64,000 bases of DNA from Apostichopus japonicus (lineage: Eukaryota; Echinodermata; Holothuroidea; Aspidochirotida; Stichopodidae). Each line of letters opens with the position of its first letter. Positions within the stretch are counted from its first letter, which is position 1. The stretch is from positions 3,026,501 through 3,090,500 of the forward strand of contig NC_092561.1 in NCBI RefSeq assembly GCF_037975245.1. Reading direction: 5' to 3'. Of this stretch, positions 1 through 13,400 are shown piece by piece. A program made the translations under genes and the position numbers. The notes under the pieces were generated by a model. The model was not told the DNA's origin, did not search any database, and saw only the letters and a list, made by a program, of their open reading frames with translations.

Positions 1-1019
1 AGTACTACAGAAGCTCATTGGTGCCATTCTAATTATAGTTTGCCAACTTTTTGTTTTGCTTATAACGGACTTAATGAATTTTAATTCATGAATTTCACAA
101 GAAATGGAAGACTTTGAAGGATATATTTGTATCTCATTTGAATATTCTATGCTATCAACCAAGCAAATTTGCTCTACATATCAAGTATTTGGAGCAAATT
201 TCTAAATCATTTATCAGATGAACAAGCAGTGCAAGCACTTTTACTTTGACTTAATAAAGTATATTTGAAACTATTCATTGCATAGACTATGACTACTTGA
301 CCATAGACTTTGAACTGAAAGAATGAAAGAAAAATCTTTGTGCACAGAGGAACCATTGAAGCGTTAGAAGCAACTTAATTTAATTGTGAAAGGTGTATAC
401 ATACACACTTAGACAGTGCTACCAGCACTGAGTAGCACCATGGCTTGCTTCTAATACAAAGTTCAAGAGATCAAAAAAATAGGGCAAATTGGTAGTAACT
501 TGTTTACAAATGGTATTGTTATAGCCTACATCTTAATCATGAAGTAGTCTGGTAGACTGAGTAAATTAAGATGTTGACACTGGGCAAATTAGGGCTTTAA
601 TTTAGAGGAGTATTGTGGTAAACTCACACAAACTGGTTGTTAAATGGTGTGTTACTGCGTGCATAGTAATAGTGCTATGTATATATGTGTGTGCGTATTA
701 AAAGACTCATGGTTCCAGATTGTTGTCAAGTATTCGGTGGGTCTTCAGAAAACTAGCAGTATTCCATTATCACTACAGAATGGAACAACCCACAATGATG
801 GATAGCTGCTTTGTAGTACATAAACATATATTGCTCCTGTTAAGCCTTAGGGCACCTTTTAATGAGCTTCAAGCTTCAAGTTTATTTTCTGCATGCAATG
901 GGTACTACTACTGTACATAATGGAAAAAAAAATAAGTAAACAGCAAAAACAGTAAAATAAAGAATAGATTATTACTTTTGTAAGTAAAGTGTACACTTCT
1001 AGTTTGACTCCTTCGTAAC
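1..1019. other. Gene-free AT-rich stretch
   Basis: No reading frame with recognisable protein similarity, RNA gene or clear repeat is visible on either strand. The longest frames are short and unlike any family I know. Confidence 0.5.
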
Positions 1020-2112
1020 ATACAGTGCTTGGACCACTTGTTTTAACATATTATACCTCCCACATTGAAAATATTATCACATCTCACGGCCTGCAAGGAA
1101 TGATTTATGCAGATGATGCACAAGTTTATGTGTCAATGAATAGATGCATCTTAAATCATGCATAAACATAATGAAAACTTGGTGTGTAAACAACAGACTA
1201 ATTCTCAACAACAATAAAGCCGAACTGATGCACATTTCGTCAGGGTTCTGTAATGCTACCCCTGTAACTGCCCCCCCCCCCTCTTCCCTGTAACTTCCGT
1301 TAAGATTAGCGGTTCTTGTATATATCTCCTGTTCCCTCTTTTAAAGATCTGGGTGTTATTTTTTATGATAAACTCACATTGGTGCCTCATGCTCATAGTA
1401 TCTGCCGCTCTGCTTCACACGCTATCAGGAAAATAAGCCGAATTTGCAAATATCTTAATCAAAAGTTGACTGAAACACTTATCCATGCTTTTATATCATC
1501 CAGACTTGACTGTTTTAACAGCCTTTTATTTGTTCTTAATTGCTGCTTACTAAATCTCTATGCTTCAGTGCATTCAAAACACCGCCGCCAGATTAGTTAC
1601 CCTCACAGAAAACATATACCACATTAAACATATTCTCCACCAACATCATTGGCTTTCTATTTCTGAAAGAATATAGTACAAACATGATCCCACCCTCATT
1701 TAAGAAGGCATCCATGATTTTGCACCAAACTTTATTTCCAACTTACTCACCTTAATACAAAATTCCAACTCCCTCACTCAGAGCTAACAGTGCTATTCTC
1801 CTGAAGCCACCAAAAACTAGGACCTTACGGTGAGCGTTCTTGTCAATTTGCGGCCCCCAAACTCTGGAACACTCTCCCCATCCACATTAGGAATGCCACT
1901 ACCAAAGAAGATTTTAATAGTGTCTTAAAAACTCACTTATTCACATGCTACCCTCAATGGACTCATTTTGTTTTTATTCCTTCATGTATGTTTAAGTTAA
2001 TATTCTACTATGCTGTATTTTTGTTCTCATTTTGTTTCTTGTAAAACGCATCGAGACCGTCAGTATAATGCGCTATATGAATAAGTATTATTATTATTAT
2101 CATTATTATAAT
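1020..2112 (+). mobile_element. Decayed LINE fragment, CR1/L2-type reverse transcriptase 3' part
   Basis: Translating across several frames gives the usual order of the C-terminal half of a CR1/L2-like LINE ORF2. It starts with the reverse-transcriptase active-site motif YADDAQ (1106-1123). A segment resembling WCVNNRLILNNNKAELMHIS follows, then FKDLGVIFYDKLTL near 1340, then an IRKISRICKYLNQK...HAFISSRLDCFNSLL block, and finally an APKLWNTLPIH...LKTHLF block near 1850-1945. It ends in a TTA/ATT-rich tail at about 2085-2112, typical of these elements. Stops and frame changes show it is dead. The 5' half of the element is absent. The clade (CR1 versus L2) is a family-level guess from motif style. 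Confidence 0.8.
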
Positions 2113-4268
2113 ATACATGTATACAGAAGTAAATGTTACCATAGTTACTCCACCACCCCCCAGCTACACCCTCACCTCATACACATGCCCACAAATAGGA
2201 ACTTAGAAAGTAGAAGATGCACTGCTAAATACACCTAGAGCCATGCAACCCCTGTACAGAAACTTATCATAAATATTTAATTATTTTTGGGGGTGAAATA
2301 ATCCATACATGTCATATTTATTGCCTCAAGTGTTGTCGTTTGTCTGCAATTTTGAAAAGGATAAATTCATAATTAGACACAGTAGACAGAGTTTCTAATG
2401 AAATGAAAAGTAGGGAATGGAAGCCATCAAGTAGAAGAGCTTCACATCCTACCAGGATGTCATCGAGAAATATGAATAGTCTAGAAAATATACAACTTAA
2501 TGAAGAGCATATGATCAATTGAAGGTCGGGCAAAAAGTTCTTCCTTAGATTTCAATTGGCAACTTAAACATTACGGTGAATTCAAGTATGAGTTTGTGTA
2601 CATTATATATTGTGCAATGTTTTAGCTAAGAGACTTGAGAACTCGGCTGGCCTACCCTGTTACATTGCTCAAATTTGTTGTTACGGTGAGGTTTTGGTGC
2701 TGTCTGGCTTTCGCCAATGTTTTTTGCTGAGCATGGTAGAAAATTCTGTGAGAATTCAACCCCTGACCTAGATGATAAAATTACCAAAAACAATAGGACA
2801 ATGTAGATTGTTAGGTACTAAAGGAAACTTGTTTATTAATACAATGGAACTATTTGGGGTTCTTTAGAGGATGGCAGGATGTAATAAATTCATTTGACCT
2901 GAAAGCTTGATTTAACAATTGATTGAACAAGGGCAACAAAAATATAGGGGAGTAACAGTATCACCATTGCATATGATTAATAGTTAGTATAGGACATATA
3001 TATGCATACCATTGCGGGAAAGCTCTGTTTGTGCAGGAAATCTTTGAGTTGTTGTATCCAGGCATGCTATGGGTAGAGGAACCAATTGCAAAGGTTTTGA
3101 TGTATTGTATTTACAACCACCAAGAGTGTAGAAAAGTGTGTATGTTTTGTCTGGTTTTTATCCAAAACTCATGTTATGTCAATGACCAAAGAAGTTCTTG
3201 AGATTAAAGAGATTTGTGGAGATAAAAGAGAATTATATCTTAGGAAAATCTTTTGTCAGAACAGACATTTGAAATGAATTGATGACACAAAGTATTAATT
3301 CAAATTCAAAACTTCAAATTCAAATGAACTTCTTTTAGCAGCAAACATGGGCAATTACAGCTCACTATAAAAACAATATTAATAAGAATGAATGCAAGTA
3401 GATAAGGCAGATTACAAGAAAGATATGATAAGAGGGATGAATTCATGAAACCTACAAAGAATTACACTTATATCACAAGAGAATAAAAAACAAAGGAAAT
3501 TAAACCTAAAAACCTGATAAAAACCAAATTACCTCGTGTTATTAGTGTACGTTTACCGTTTACCGTGCAAGCCTTACTAAGGCTTTGCAAGCATTTTTCA
3601 GGACCCAATGGTCTGTGGAATTGGAAACTGTGTCATTTGTCGAAGAAACACGCGAGTTCTTTTCCCAAACCAACTGAATCTCCGGAAGAAAACACTTGAA
3701 AACTTAGAAGAGTGCTAAATCTTTTCACAAAACAGGATTTTTTTTTCAGGAGATTTGGTCGTCTATCTTTGTGTTTTAAGAAGGATATACTTAAGGATCA
3801 AACAGATTTAAGATGTATTAAGAATTAGGGCAAATCTTGAGTCTGTGTTAAAATGAAAACAACAACAAAAAGGAAGCAAAAGAAAGTTAGAAAGAAAGAA
3901 ATGAAAACATATGGTAAGGTGAGAATATATATGAATATATATGTTTTTTATTGGATCTATCATCACACAGAATCCTAATGTCACCAGATATTGGAAGTTG
4001 ACGTTAATATAGTATATTACCAGAAATTGCAAAAATGAAGGTCAACTAATACCAGATATAGATACACCGTTTTGGAACGTTTTCAGGAAATGGAATTTCC
4101 TTTCGATTCAACTAGATGTTAATCTCTTGTTACACTTTTGAATTTTCTAATAGAATTTGAAACTGTTGACATGTCAGAAACAAAGCTATATTGCATATCT
4201 TCAGTGTCATCTTACAGTGTATAGGAAAGCAACTGTACGTAATGTGAAACAGTAAGTAACATAATACA
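2113..4268. other. Gene-free AT-rich stretch
   Basis: No gene seen. A short ATTCAAATTCAAA-type run near 3298-3330 resembles the tail of some LINEs in antisense, but no coding remnant adjoins it. Confidence 0.45.
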
Positions 4269-4639
4269 TTAAAGGGTGTGAAGACTCGCGCAAAAAAAAA
4301 CTTCTAATGCCAGTAATCTGACCTAGTTTCGAATGAGGTGTAACAGAACTGTTAGACACCACCATCGATTGCAGAAAATACACACACACAGCTTGCTATT
4401 ATCGGTAATTAGACACTAGTGTATAGTCAGAACATACAGCTGCAATACTCACATCACAGTGTTCAAACAATACAGCGATGGACATCTCAGGTCCAGCTAA
4501 AGATAACAAGGTATCACGTTTCATTACTGTACTGTCTGCATTTTGTTGCGACACGAACAAAACGTCACTTGCAAGCAAAGGAAAGTTAACTTTTTCAGAT
4601 GGCCGCACGCGGTTTGGGCCGAGTCTTCAATACCTTTAA
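4269..4639 (+). mobile_element. MITE copy 1, TTAA-flanked (piggyBac-like ends)
   Basis: An element of about 370 bp lies between two TTAA tetranucleotides (4269-4272 and 4636-4639). Its termini are imperfect inverted repeats: AGGGTGTGAAGACTCGCGC at the left, and at the right the complement of a related sequence containing GAGTCTTC followed by CCTTTAA. It has no coding capacity. TTAA target sites with short inverted ends are characteristic of piggyBac-superfamily non-autonomous elements; that assignment is inference. A second copy in opposite orientation lies about 140 bp downstream. Confidence 0.75.
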
Positions 4640-4776
4640 GTAGTTTATAACTTGCTGATATGTTTTCTTGTAATTTAAAGGTTTGATGTTTTTCATTGTG
4701 GTCATTTGATCTCAGGGGATTGTTTTGTCACTTCAGAGAAAAGCACATAATGTGATGATAGTAGTGACACTATCTC

Positions 4777-5139
4777 TTAAAGGCATTGAAGACTCGCCCC
4801 AAACTGCGTGCGGCCATCTGAAAAAGTTAACTTTCTGTTGCTTGCAAGTGACGTTTTGTTTGTGTCGCTACAAAATGCAGACAGTAATGAAACTTGATAC
4901 CTGAATTGTTATCTTTAGCTGGATCTGAGATGTCCATCGCTGTATCGTTTGTATACTGTGCTGTGGGTATTGACCGCAGCTGTATGTACTGACTATAAAC
5001 TAGTGTCTAATTAACGAAGGTACCAAGCTGTGTGTGTATTTTCTGGTAGTGTTTAACACTTCTGTTACACCTCATTCGAAACTAGGTCAAATTACAGGAA
5101 TGAGACATTTCTTTTTGCGCGAGTCTTCACACCCTTTAA
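4777..5139 (-). mobile_element. MITE copy 2, inverted relative to copy 1
   Basis: This is the reverse complement of the element at 4269-4639 along its whole length, with small substitutions and indels. It is again bounded by TTAA (4777-4780 and 5136-5139). The outer 27 bp of the pair (4271-4297 against 5113-5139) are perfect reverse complements. Together the two copies make an inverted repeat of about 870 bp with a loop of about 137 bp. Confidence 0.75.
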
Positions 5140-6786
5140 CATACAGAAGGGAAAAAAACTAAGAAAGTTGTAACATAACATTGGTGTAATGGAGGTCACT
5201 GGATCACAGTGTTGTTCCCCAAAGTACAATGAAGTGCAAAATACGAAGCTACAGTACTGTAGTACGATCCTTGTCAACCTACGTGCCTACAGGAAATCCA
5301 TTTTGTTGTTAGATCATAATTAAATAAAGCCGGTCAATTTATGGATCACAATTTGTTTCCTAATTGTTAACTCAAAGAATTTAAATTATTTTAATAATCA
5401 TCTTAAATTTGTAAATTAAGTACAAAAAGTTTACATCTGGGAATCGATGAATTCTGAAAAAGCAAAGAGAAGGTATTGAGTATAATGGAATGCAAACCAG
5501 TGAGTTATAGACTTTTAATGTTTATGTTTTTATTTTTGATCTTTTACTTATTATAAGTGTCTGCAATTCAGCCCTTAGTTGTGGCTGGTTCTTTATTTAG
5601 TCTGTCTAATCATTGGTTTAGTATATTCTAAATCAAACAGAGAAATGACTGTCTATTTCTGTGGTTCAAACTACTTTATATTTTCATAGATAATCACATA
5701 CAAACATAATTATCCATTTTTTATTTACAAGCAGTCGAGCCCTTATTATTTGGTGATTCTTATTTATTTACCCTGCCTAAACCATTCAGTTAATAATTCT
5801 AATTTAATCAAACGAAACTTGCTATTAAGAAACAAAGGAAGTACTTCTATGGTTCAAGCTATATTTTCACAGATAAATCACATAAAGATATAGTTATTGT
5901 GTTCATACATCTTTTAAAATTCAAGTTTGTCTGGTAATCATACAGTGGGTACATCATTTGAAGAGATTAACAATAATTTTGAAAAGTAATAATCCTGGTT
6001 GTCTATTAATTTAACTGATCGAATGTAAGTGTGCTACTGTATTTATGAGTGAGAATATTATTTTGATAAATGCCGAGTCACTGTATATTAAATAAATATT
6101 AAATAACAGCAATGCTTATATGACATAGAGCTGTAAATAATAATCAAGAGAGAAATAATGACTGGTATTGAAATGTTTTTGTATTATGGAAGCAGCTGGT
6201 CAGGTGGGTAGCATCTGTCTAAGTGCTTTATAATGTCTGACCTTTGGGTCAACGACTCTAGAATGTGAAGGACTAAAGAATTTGGATTCAGTGTTGCCAT
6301 GGTTACCCTTGATAGTGCGAAAGGTCAAGTGCTTAAGCAGAACTGTTGCAAGCTAGGAAAATCAATCTGGTGTGTTCAGTAAGAATTCTTCTGTTACCCT
6401 AGAGACTTTCTGTCATTCTGTCTCAATGTTAGTAACAGGAAAAAAAGAAGAGAGATTGAAAAGAAGATACAAACATGTATCTTTAGTCACTGGAAATCTT
6501 GTTGCCTTCAATTTGAGAATAATTCCATCATATCTGTTCTCTTTGAGAGAATTTAATCCCCTCTTCGTGATGAAAACCTTTCTCTATTAAACTAGACTGC
6601 TCAGTATTTTGTAAACATTCCTGTCCTACAAGTTGTTTTAGATGACAAGCTTTGTATAATTTAAAATGCAAATGTTATTTATAGATCTGTTAAATAGAAA
6701 GAACTTTGTGCATATCTGTGATATGTTTATAGTAGACAGAACCTAGATTAGGAAACATATGTCTGCTAAAACTATGAGCACATTGG
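5140..6786. other. Gene-free AT-rich stretch
   Basis: Nothing recognisable on either strand. A small (ATTC)n run of about five units sits at the right end (6791-6807), just before the LINE fragment. Confidence 0.45.
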
Positions 6787-7340
6787 TCCATTCATTCATT
6801 CATTCATAGCCATTTGGATTATTGCAATAGTTTGCTCCATGGTATTCCAGGGTATCTGATTCAGAGACTGCAACGTCTGCAGAACAGCGCAGCCAGGCTT
6901 GTTGTAGACTGCTATGACTTCAACACACCATCGTTGAGTATCCTCCATTCTTTGCACTGGTTGCCTGTTGAATTCAGAATTAAGTTCAAAGTACTGCTCC
7001 TGGTGTATAAGTGCATTCATGGAATGGTCTGCCTAATTGTCAGACGATCTGTCCTTCCAGGTCAATACTCGTTATACCTTGCGTGCTAGCAATACACTCA
7101 CTCTCACTGTTCCCAGAACTAAACTGAAAACCTATGGCGACCGTGCCTTTCCATAATTGGGCCCAAGCTCTGGAATGGTCTGCCCATATCTGTGCGGAGT
7201 TCTCCCACTCTCAGTCAGTTCAAGTCTTGCTTGAAGACTCATTTTTTCAAGTTGGCATTCTATTAGGGTTGTGCAGCGCTATTGAATACTTTGTAGATTT
7301 TAACGCTTTATAAGTTCATTTATTATTATTATTATTATAA
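6787..7340 (+). mobile_element. LINE 3' fragment, CR1/L2 type
   Basis: The frame from about 6814 carries the hallmark C-terminal LINE segment [12 protein letters not shown]...[12 protein letters not shown]...[21 protein letters not shown]. Frame-shifted remains of the VPRTKLKTYGDRAF and LWNGLP-type segments run to about 7250. A (TTA)n tail follows at about 7319-7340. The copy is 5'-truncated and interrupted by stops and frameshifts. It closely resembles the element at 1020-2112, so both probably come from one family. Confidence 0.85.
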
Positions 7341-7793
7341 GGAAGTGGAAATATCTCTGTTAGTTTTGTTCCTTTTCATACTCCCTGTGGGATGTTTTCA
7401 TAAGGGATCGCTGGGAAAGTTTTTTTATGAGTTAAAGAACCTAAGACATTTTTGATGTGTGATTCATTTAATTCCTTGAAGGAGGTGACCCAAGGCTGGT
7501 CAGACAATACCTTTTTCATGATTTATGGTTTTCATGTTTCTCTCTTACCATTTTTATATTTCTTGTTTATCATTTATCACATGGAATTTGGCTATTATTA
7601 ATAAAGGTATGTTCATAGCTATTGAGGGTTGTAACTTGTACTCTTTTTGAAGTTTTTTTCTTTGATATTGAATGTCAATTCTATTCTCTTCATATTGCAG
7701 AAATGCGTTCCGGAGGTTCTATTCCGAGTTTTTGGACTACACAAACCCAACTGAAGATATCTACATGGAATGATGGAGAGAAATTAATTTTGA

Positions 7794-7836
<43 letters not shown>

Positions 7837-9831
7837 CATCCTGAGTCTTGATTAGCTGACTAACAGCTGACAGCCCTGATTTTATATGCAAAGTAGGTTA
7901 GGTACATATGCCATGATAGGTACCTCCTTCAGATTAAAGTAAACAGTGAAATAAATCAATGGAAGGAAAACTGTTCAAATATCCTCCACATACAGTACGT
8001 GGTGTTAACAATATCAAATCTTTGGTCTTTAATACCACAGTTATTATAACTCTCAGCCCTGATTCTTATATGTAATTAGCCTAAGATAGGCTAGGCTGGG
8101 CATCTCATCCCTGTGAAGGTGTGGTTGGTTCTAGGCTAAAGTGTTGGTGGTTGTTGTGGAAGGCAACTGACTTTTTTAAGATGCTCAGAATTCAACCATC
8201 ATTAGCTCACATGATAGAGCTTCTTTGACGATCAAATATCAAAGGGAGTTCTGGGTCCATTTGGGATAAATTTAAATATATATATATATATGTGGCTTTG
8301 AGAGTAGTGCAAGGGTCTGTCATTTTGTCATGCACACATCTGCTTCATTCCTTTATTCATTTTCATATTGATTTTACCAAATAATTATTCCACACGGTGA
8401 CATATTATGCTCATAGCAAAGATTTAGAATGCAAAGTATATTTAGACATTTATCTGTACAAAGAGAGGAAATTAATATACCAATAAGTTTGCTGTGGAAA
8501 TTCAATGTCACCCTGAGTTCATGCGTTACATGTACAGTAACTCTCTGTTGCTATGGTTACTGCGCTTTCTGTCCGTCCATTGGTATAAATAAATATGTCT
8601 TTCTGTTTTCCATTATCCGTTCTCTCTAATCTTGATTTGAGATTATAACATTACGTTTGGTGCTAAACTGTAGTGTTGCTTATTGTACCACCTTTATTTA
8701 TTATGCAAATATTTATGTTATGCATTGAATGTTTAAGAATGCTTCCTTTTGATATGTTTGATTGTTATTATATATGATTCTTCACTAAAGCAATGCATTA
8801 TGATTAGCCTTAATGCAACTACAAACATGTTTACACCGAATAACTGTTCACGTCTGATTTACCCCAAAATAAATGTATATTATATTCAATTAACAATTTC
8901 GCTGGCCAACACCTCACCTACCTCTCTACCTCCCCCTCTCTACCTGCCCCCTACATGCCCCCTCCCTACCCCCCTGCAAGAACAAAATAAGGAAACAGAG
9001 CAAAGAGAAAACTGTTGAATTTTTCCCGGACTCTAAGGATGAAACAGAGGAAGGCCACTGTTTCCAGCTGATTGTTTTGTTTCTATTGATTAATTGATGT
9101 ATTCTAGAATTAAGCCATTAAGCGGAGTCATTTTATAACTAAAGGAAAATCAGATATCCTAAAGGATTTCAGTTTTACTGTAACAGACAACAAACAAATG
9201 TTTATGAAACCTTTGCCACAATTTCTGTAAGCAGGTATTTTTTGTAAAGTTTAGTATTTACATACCTTGATTTCCTTAAACTACAAAAAGAGAAATAAGT
9301 AAATAAATTGGACTTGTAGTTTATGAATGAGTTTTTGATAGTTGGTATAAGAAATAAAGAACTACTGTACTAGCACAATCCTACTGTTGAGATCTTTGTT
9401 TTGATTTGCATGTCTTCTTACAATTTTTAAAAGTTGTGAGGTATCTGGTATTTATTTGTTTCATTAATTTAGTATGTTGGAGCATGTTTCCTTTGCCTCA
9501 AGCCCCCCCCCTGTTTTTTCTCTAAATTGAAGCCTGTGTTTCTTAGATGGTAAGTATTCAGTAGTAGTTTTAATTAATTATTCTACTCATTATTCATGAT
9601 TATTCATGATATGGTTTACTGCTGAAATTGGTGCACACGTTTTTGGTCTCCATGCCCATGACATTGTGTGCTTCTAGGTGTCTTAAAGTAGCTTGCATGT
9701 TTGTGATTAAACATGTGCTTGTGTTTAAACATGCATTTGCTACTATATATGCATGCTGTAACACTATATGTCGTACTGCATCAGAACAAAGAAACAATAT
9801 AAAGGGTCTTAATAACTTTCAAAGCCTCTAT
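7341..9831. other. Gene-free stretch with AT microsatellites
   Basis: No gene recognised. It contains an (AT)n microsatellite at 7796-7835, a shorter one at about 8274-8291, a C-rich low-complexity tract at about 8920-8985 and a C homopolymer at about 9504-9512. Confidence 0.5.
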
Positions 9832-10497
9832 TTGGTGGTTACCAATTCTATGGGCATGGTTACCTTTTCAATGGCCATAGTTACCATTTAAATGGGCAGA
9901 GTAACTGTTCCATTGGGCATGGTTACTGTTTCAAAGGGCATGGTTACTGTTTCAATTGGCATAGTTACTGTTTCAATGGGCATGGTTTCTGTTTCAATGG
10001 GCATGGTTACCTTTTCAATGGCCATGGTTACCATTTCAATGGGCAGAGTAACTGTTACATTGAGCATGGTTACTGTTTCAATGGGCATGGTTACCATTTC
10101 AATGGGCAGAGTAACTGTTTCAATGGGCATGGTTACTGTTTCAATGGGCATGGTTACTGTTTCAATGGGCATGGTTACTGTTTCAATGGGTATGGTTTCT
10201 GTTTCAATGGGCATGGTTACTGTTTCAATGGTCATGGTTACTGTTTCAATGGGCATGGTTACCTTTTCAATGGCCATGGTTACCATTTCAATGGGCAGAG
10301 TAACTGTTTCTATGGGCATGGTTACCGTTTCAATGGGCATGGTTACCATTTCAATGGGCAGAGTAACTGTTTCTATGGGCATGGTTACTGTTTCAATGGT
10401 CATGGTTACTGTTTCAATGGGCATGGTTACTGTTTCAATGGGCATGGTAACTGTTTCAATGGGCATGGTTACTGCTGTTAGCTTTACTGATTCAATG
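9832..10497. repeat. 21-bp minisatellite, about 30 copies, open on both strands
   Basis: A tandem array of a 21-bp unit of the form GGCATGGTTACTGTTTCAAT plus one base. The unit is a multiple of three without stops in one frame on each strand. The array therefore reads as repeated MGMVTVS on the plus strand and MPIETVT on the minus strand for about 190-200 codons. A variant pair (TTTTCAATGGCCATGGTTACC followed by a GGGCAGAGTAAC unit) recurs near 9860, 10005 and 10258, spacings of about 7 and 12 units, which is higher-order structure. Decayed units continue at about 10609-10790. There is no start context, flanking exon or known domain, so I treat it as a satellite. Confidence 0.9.
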
Positions 10498-13400
10498 TGA
10501 ATGCATGCTGTGACTCTGACCCTCTAAACATGTAGGTTATAAACATGTTAATGTTCAAACCCACCAGCACAAGCTAACATTACATAACGGTCATAATTAC
10601 TATTTTATAGCCACTGTTTGGTGGTAACCACTTCAATGGACAAAGTTACTGTTTCCATGGACATAGTTGCTGTTTCAATGGACATAGTTACTGTTCAAAC
10701 TCTCCAGACCTAAACACTTAACTAATTTTGTAGTTACGGTTTCATGATTACTGTTTCAAAGGACATAATTACTGTTTTCAGCTTTACATTCTCATCTCAT
10801 TGAACATTAGTGTATACATAATAGAGCAGTACGTGTTACATAACAGATTACTGAGTTCTTCGCTAATTCACATAAAATGTATGTATCAACTGCGTTAGGA
10901 TATAGGCCTATTTGGTTTGGTCCGTCAGGGAGCCGGAGAAACACAGCCCTGGTTTAATAAAAATATGTATGTTTTCATATAGTAAAGAGAGTTGTAAAGA
11001 GATACTTTAAAAGCAGGTTGGCTTTCTATGTATAAAAGATTGTTTATATTTATGACTGTATATTCTATGTGCTTGTTAATCTGGTTAGTTTATTTTCAAA
11101 TCAACCACTCATTGTCTTCCTCCAAATAAAGATGTGTGATCGAATAAAATTGTATTCAGTAGAAATAGTTTATAAATGTGGTGACAATACGGTGATGTAG
11201 TTTGATGTAGAGAAAGACGGATTAAGTCTGCTTTAGTGACAAAATGTGGCTGTGTAAAGTAGAAGGGGACTGGCGGCTGGGTGGGGATGGGGGAGTGAAG
11301 GGTAGGGATGGGGGAGTGAAGGGACGTTGTTTTCTTTAGTTCTGTTCCGTGCAAGTTGTGAAGGCAAAGTAATCTAAATTAGGCCTTTGCGTCTTGCAAA
11401 AATATGTTTACACAACAGGACGTATATGCTATGCAGTGTATGGTGAGGGGCCTGACTAGGGGGGGGGGTGGGCCCGTGGGGGGTAATGAAAACATGTTAA
11501 TTGCACTCCTCATCTATTTTGTAACTCGATTCTTTGTGTTAAACAAACTGTACAAGCAGACTTAGGAAAAGTTTCAAGCTTAATGTAAGGTGATGTTTTA
11601 TTGTCTCACAGACTGAGAATTCACCTTTGTAGATTGTCACAATGTTGGTTTCCTTAAGGAGTCAATTCTGTTCGCGAGATCAAAGTATTTGGGTCATGCG
11701 TACTGAAAAGTAGGTCTTTGACTCAATCGTTTTTATTTAAAGATAAATCATTCCGAGTAAGTCGTACCATGATGTTTGTGAATTTCGCTGTTTACAACAG
11801 TGATCTACGCAGGACCCTCACGAGTAAATTATTACTATTTATGTTATAACCTGATCATCTTAGAAAAGGAAGAAAAACAAAAAAAGTCCGGGCAATTTTC
11901 TTGATAGAAGTAAACACATTTCATACATGTGGAAATCATACATGTGGAAACCATATAGTGATATTGATATTGTGGTTTATGATACATGGATTATCACGAG
12001 TGTACTTCTTGTAAAACAGTAAAGAATAAGTTATGCATAGATCATTAATGTTCCTTGCCAGAATTTTATTCGTATGTATACTTACCTGTTTTTAGTAGCA
12101 AACAATGTTTATCTATTAACCGCAGCAAATGATAAAATGATGCAATAGAGAGCAAATGTGTAATTAATGACGCTCTTTAGTCGCATGTGTTTTAATATTA
12201 GGCACACACTAGATGATGGCTGTTAAAGTTTGAATTTTGCAATATTTTACAGTGCATTCGTATACTATCCACATTTTGAGTTAAAGGTCTTCATCTAAAA
12301 CCGATATTGCTACGACTATGACCGTAACTTTATTTCATGCTCTAGTTACATTATATACGAGCTCACCCAGTGTAAGCTGTTGCTTTTAGTTGTATATTTT
12401 TATTATAACATTATCACATTGTATCACATCGAAATATGCCTCCAGGTGTCATATTTTCCGTCGCCAACGGAATATCCGCATTTCATTGCAGCAGTTGAAC
12501 TGTAAACCTTTCCTCTCACACATGATGTCGATTTAGCTGAATCCCAATTTAATGGCAAGGTTTGTAATAGCATTCCTGTATCATTTCAAGTAATTCATTG
12601 GATTGTCATTTTCCATTAAAGATGTAAGATTTGAAATAATTATTAATAAACTTAAGGAATCCCCATAAAGTCGTCCTGTGGTTGCTTCGTCCTTTGTGTA
12701 TTGTCAGCCTTTGACTATGGTCTATACTGAACTTAAACGTATCACATATTGCTCGTTTGATGTCAAATACCGATGTTGTATGAGGGATGGTCTCATCACG
12801 TACCACCTATATTACCACAAGTATTCTCGTTATCATTCAACATGATTGGCTCTACACTATATGGCTACTTTATTGAGCATATATGAACGCGAGTACATGG
12901 CGTACATACATGGTATATTGTTGCACCCTCGGCAGTATGGCTTCACCACTGGTTACATGTTTCATTAGGCAAACGAGTGTTCCGCTGTATGGGGGGGGGG
13001 GGGGGAGTAAGAGGGTTCGTGACTGACAACAATGTTGGGGAACCTAGCATGGAATAAGACACTCTAGGCGTGGTTGGCTTCCATGTCGGATTTTGTAGGT
13101 TAGAACCTACTTTTGTAGGCTTAACATCGCTGGTCTGTAACGGGAGGATATACAAGCTAACAACAATATTGATAAAGAATGAGGCAGGACAGAACGAACA
13201 TTATTATATCCTCCCCCTGCGGCTACAGACTCGGTGAAAAACGAAGATGGAAGTTATTCTGAATTCCGTACGGTATCGAATAAAGGAACCTATGACTTTG
13301 TTCTACCTCCACCCTACCCCCCCCCCCCCTCTTCCAGAGCTTTGTTTGTAAAGATGTAGCATATCCTATTATTAACCGGTGGTCTTCAGTAGTTCGATCT

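Noticed and set aside
3298..3330. Tail of an antisense LINE (ATTCAAATTCAAA run)
   Set aside because: No adjacent reverse-transcriptase or endonuclease remnant could be read.
9892..10500. Open frame of about 200 codons on the plus strand and a similar one on the minus strand (MGMVTVS / MPIETVT repeats) as real proteins
   Set aside because: They follow from a 21-bp tandem unit without stops; there are no flanking exons, start context or known domain.
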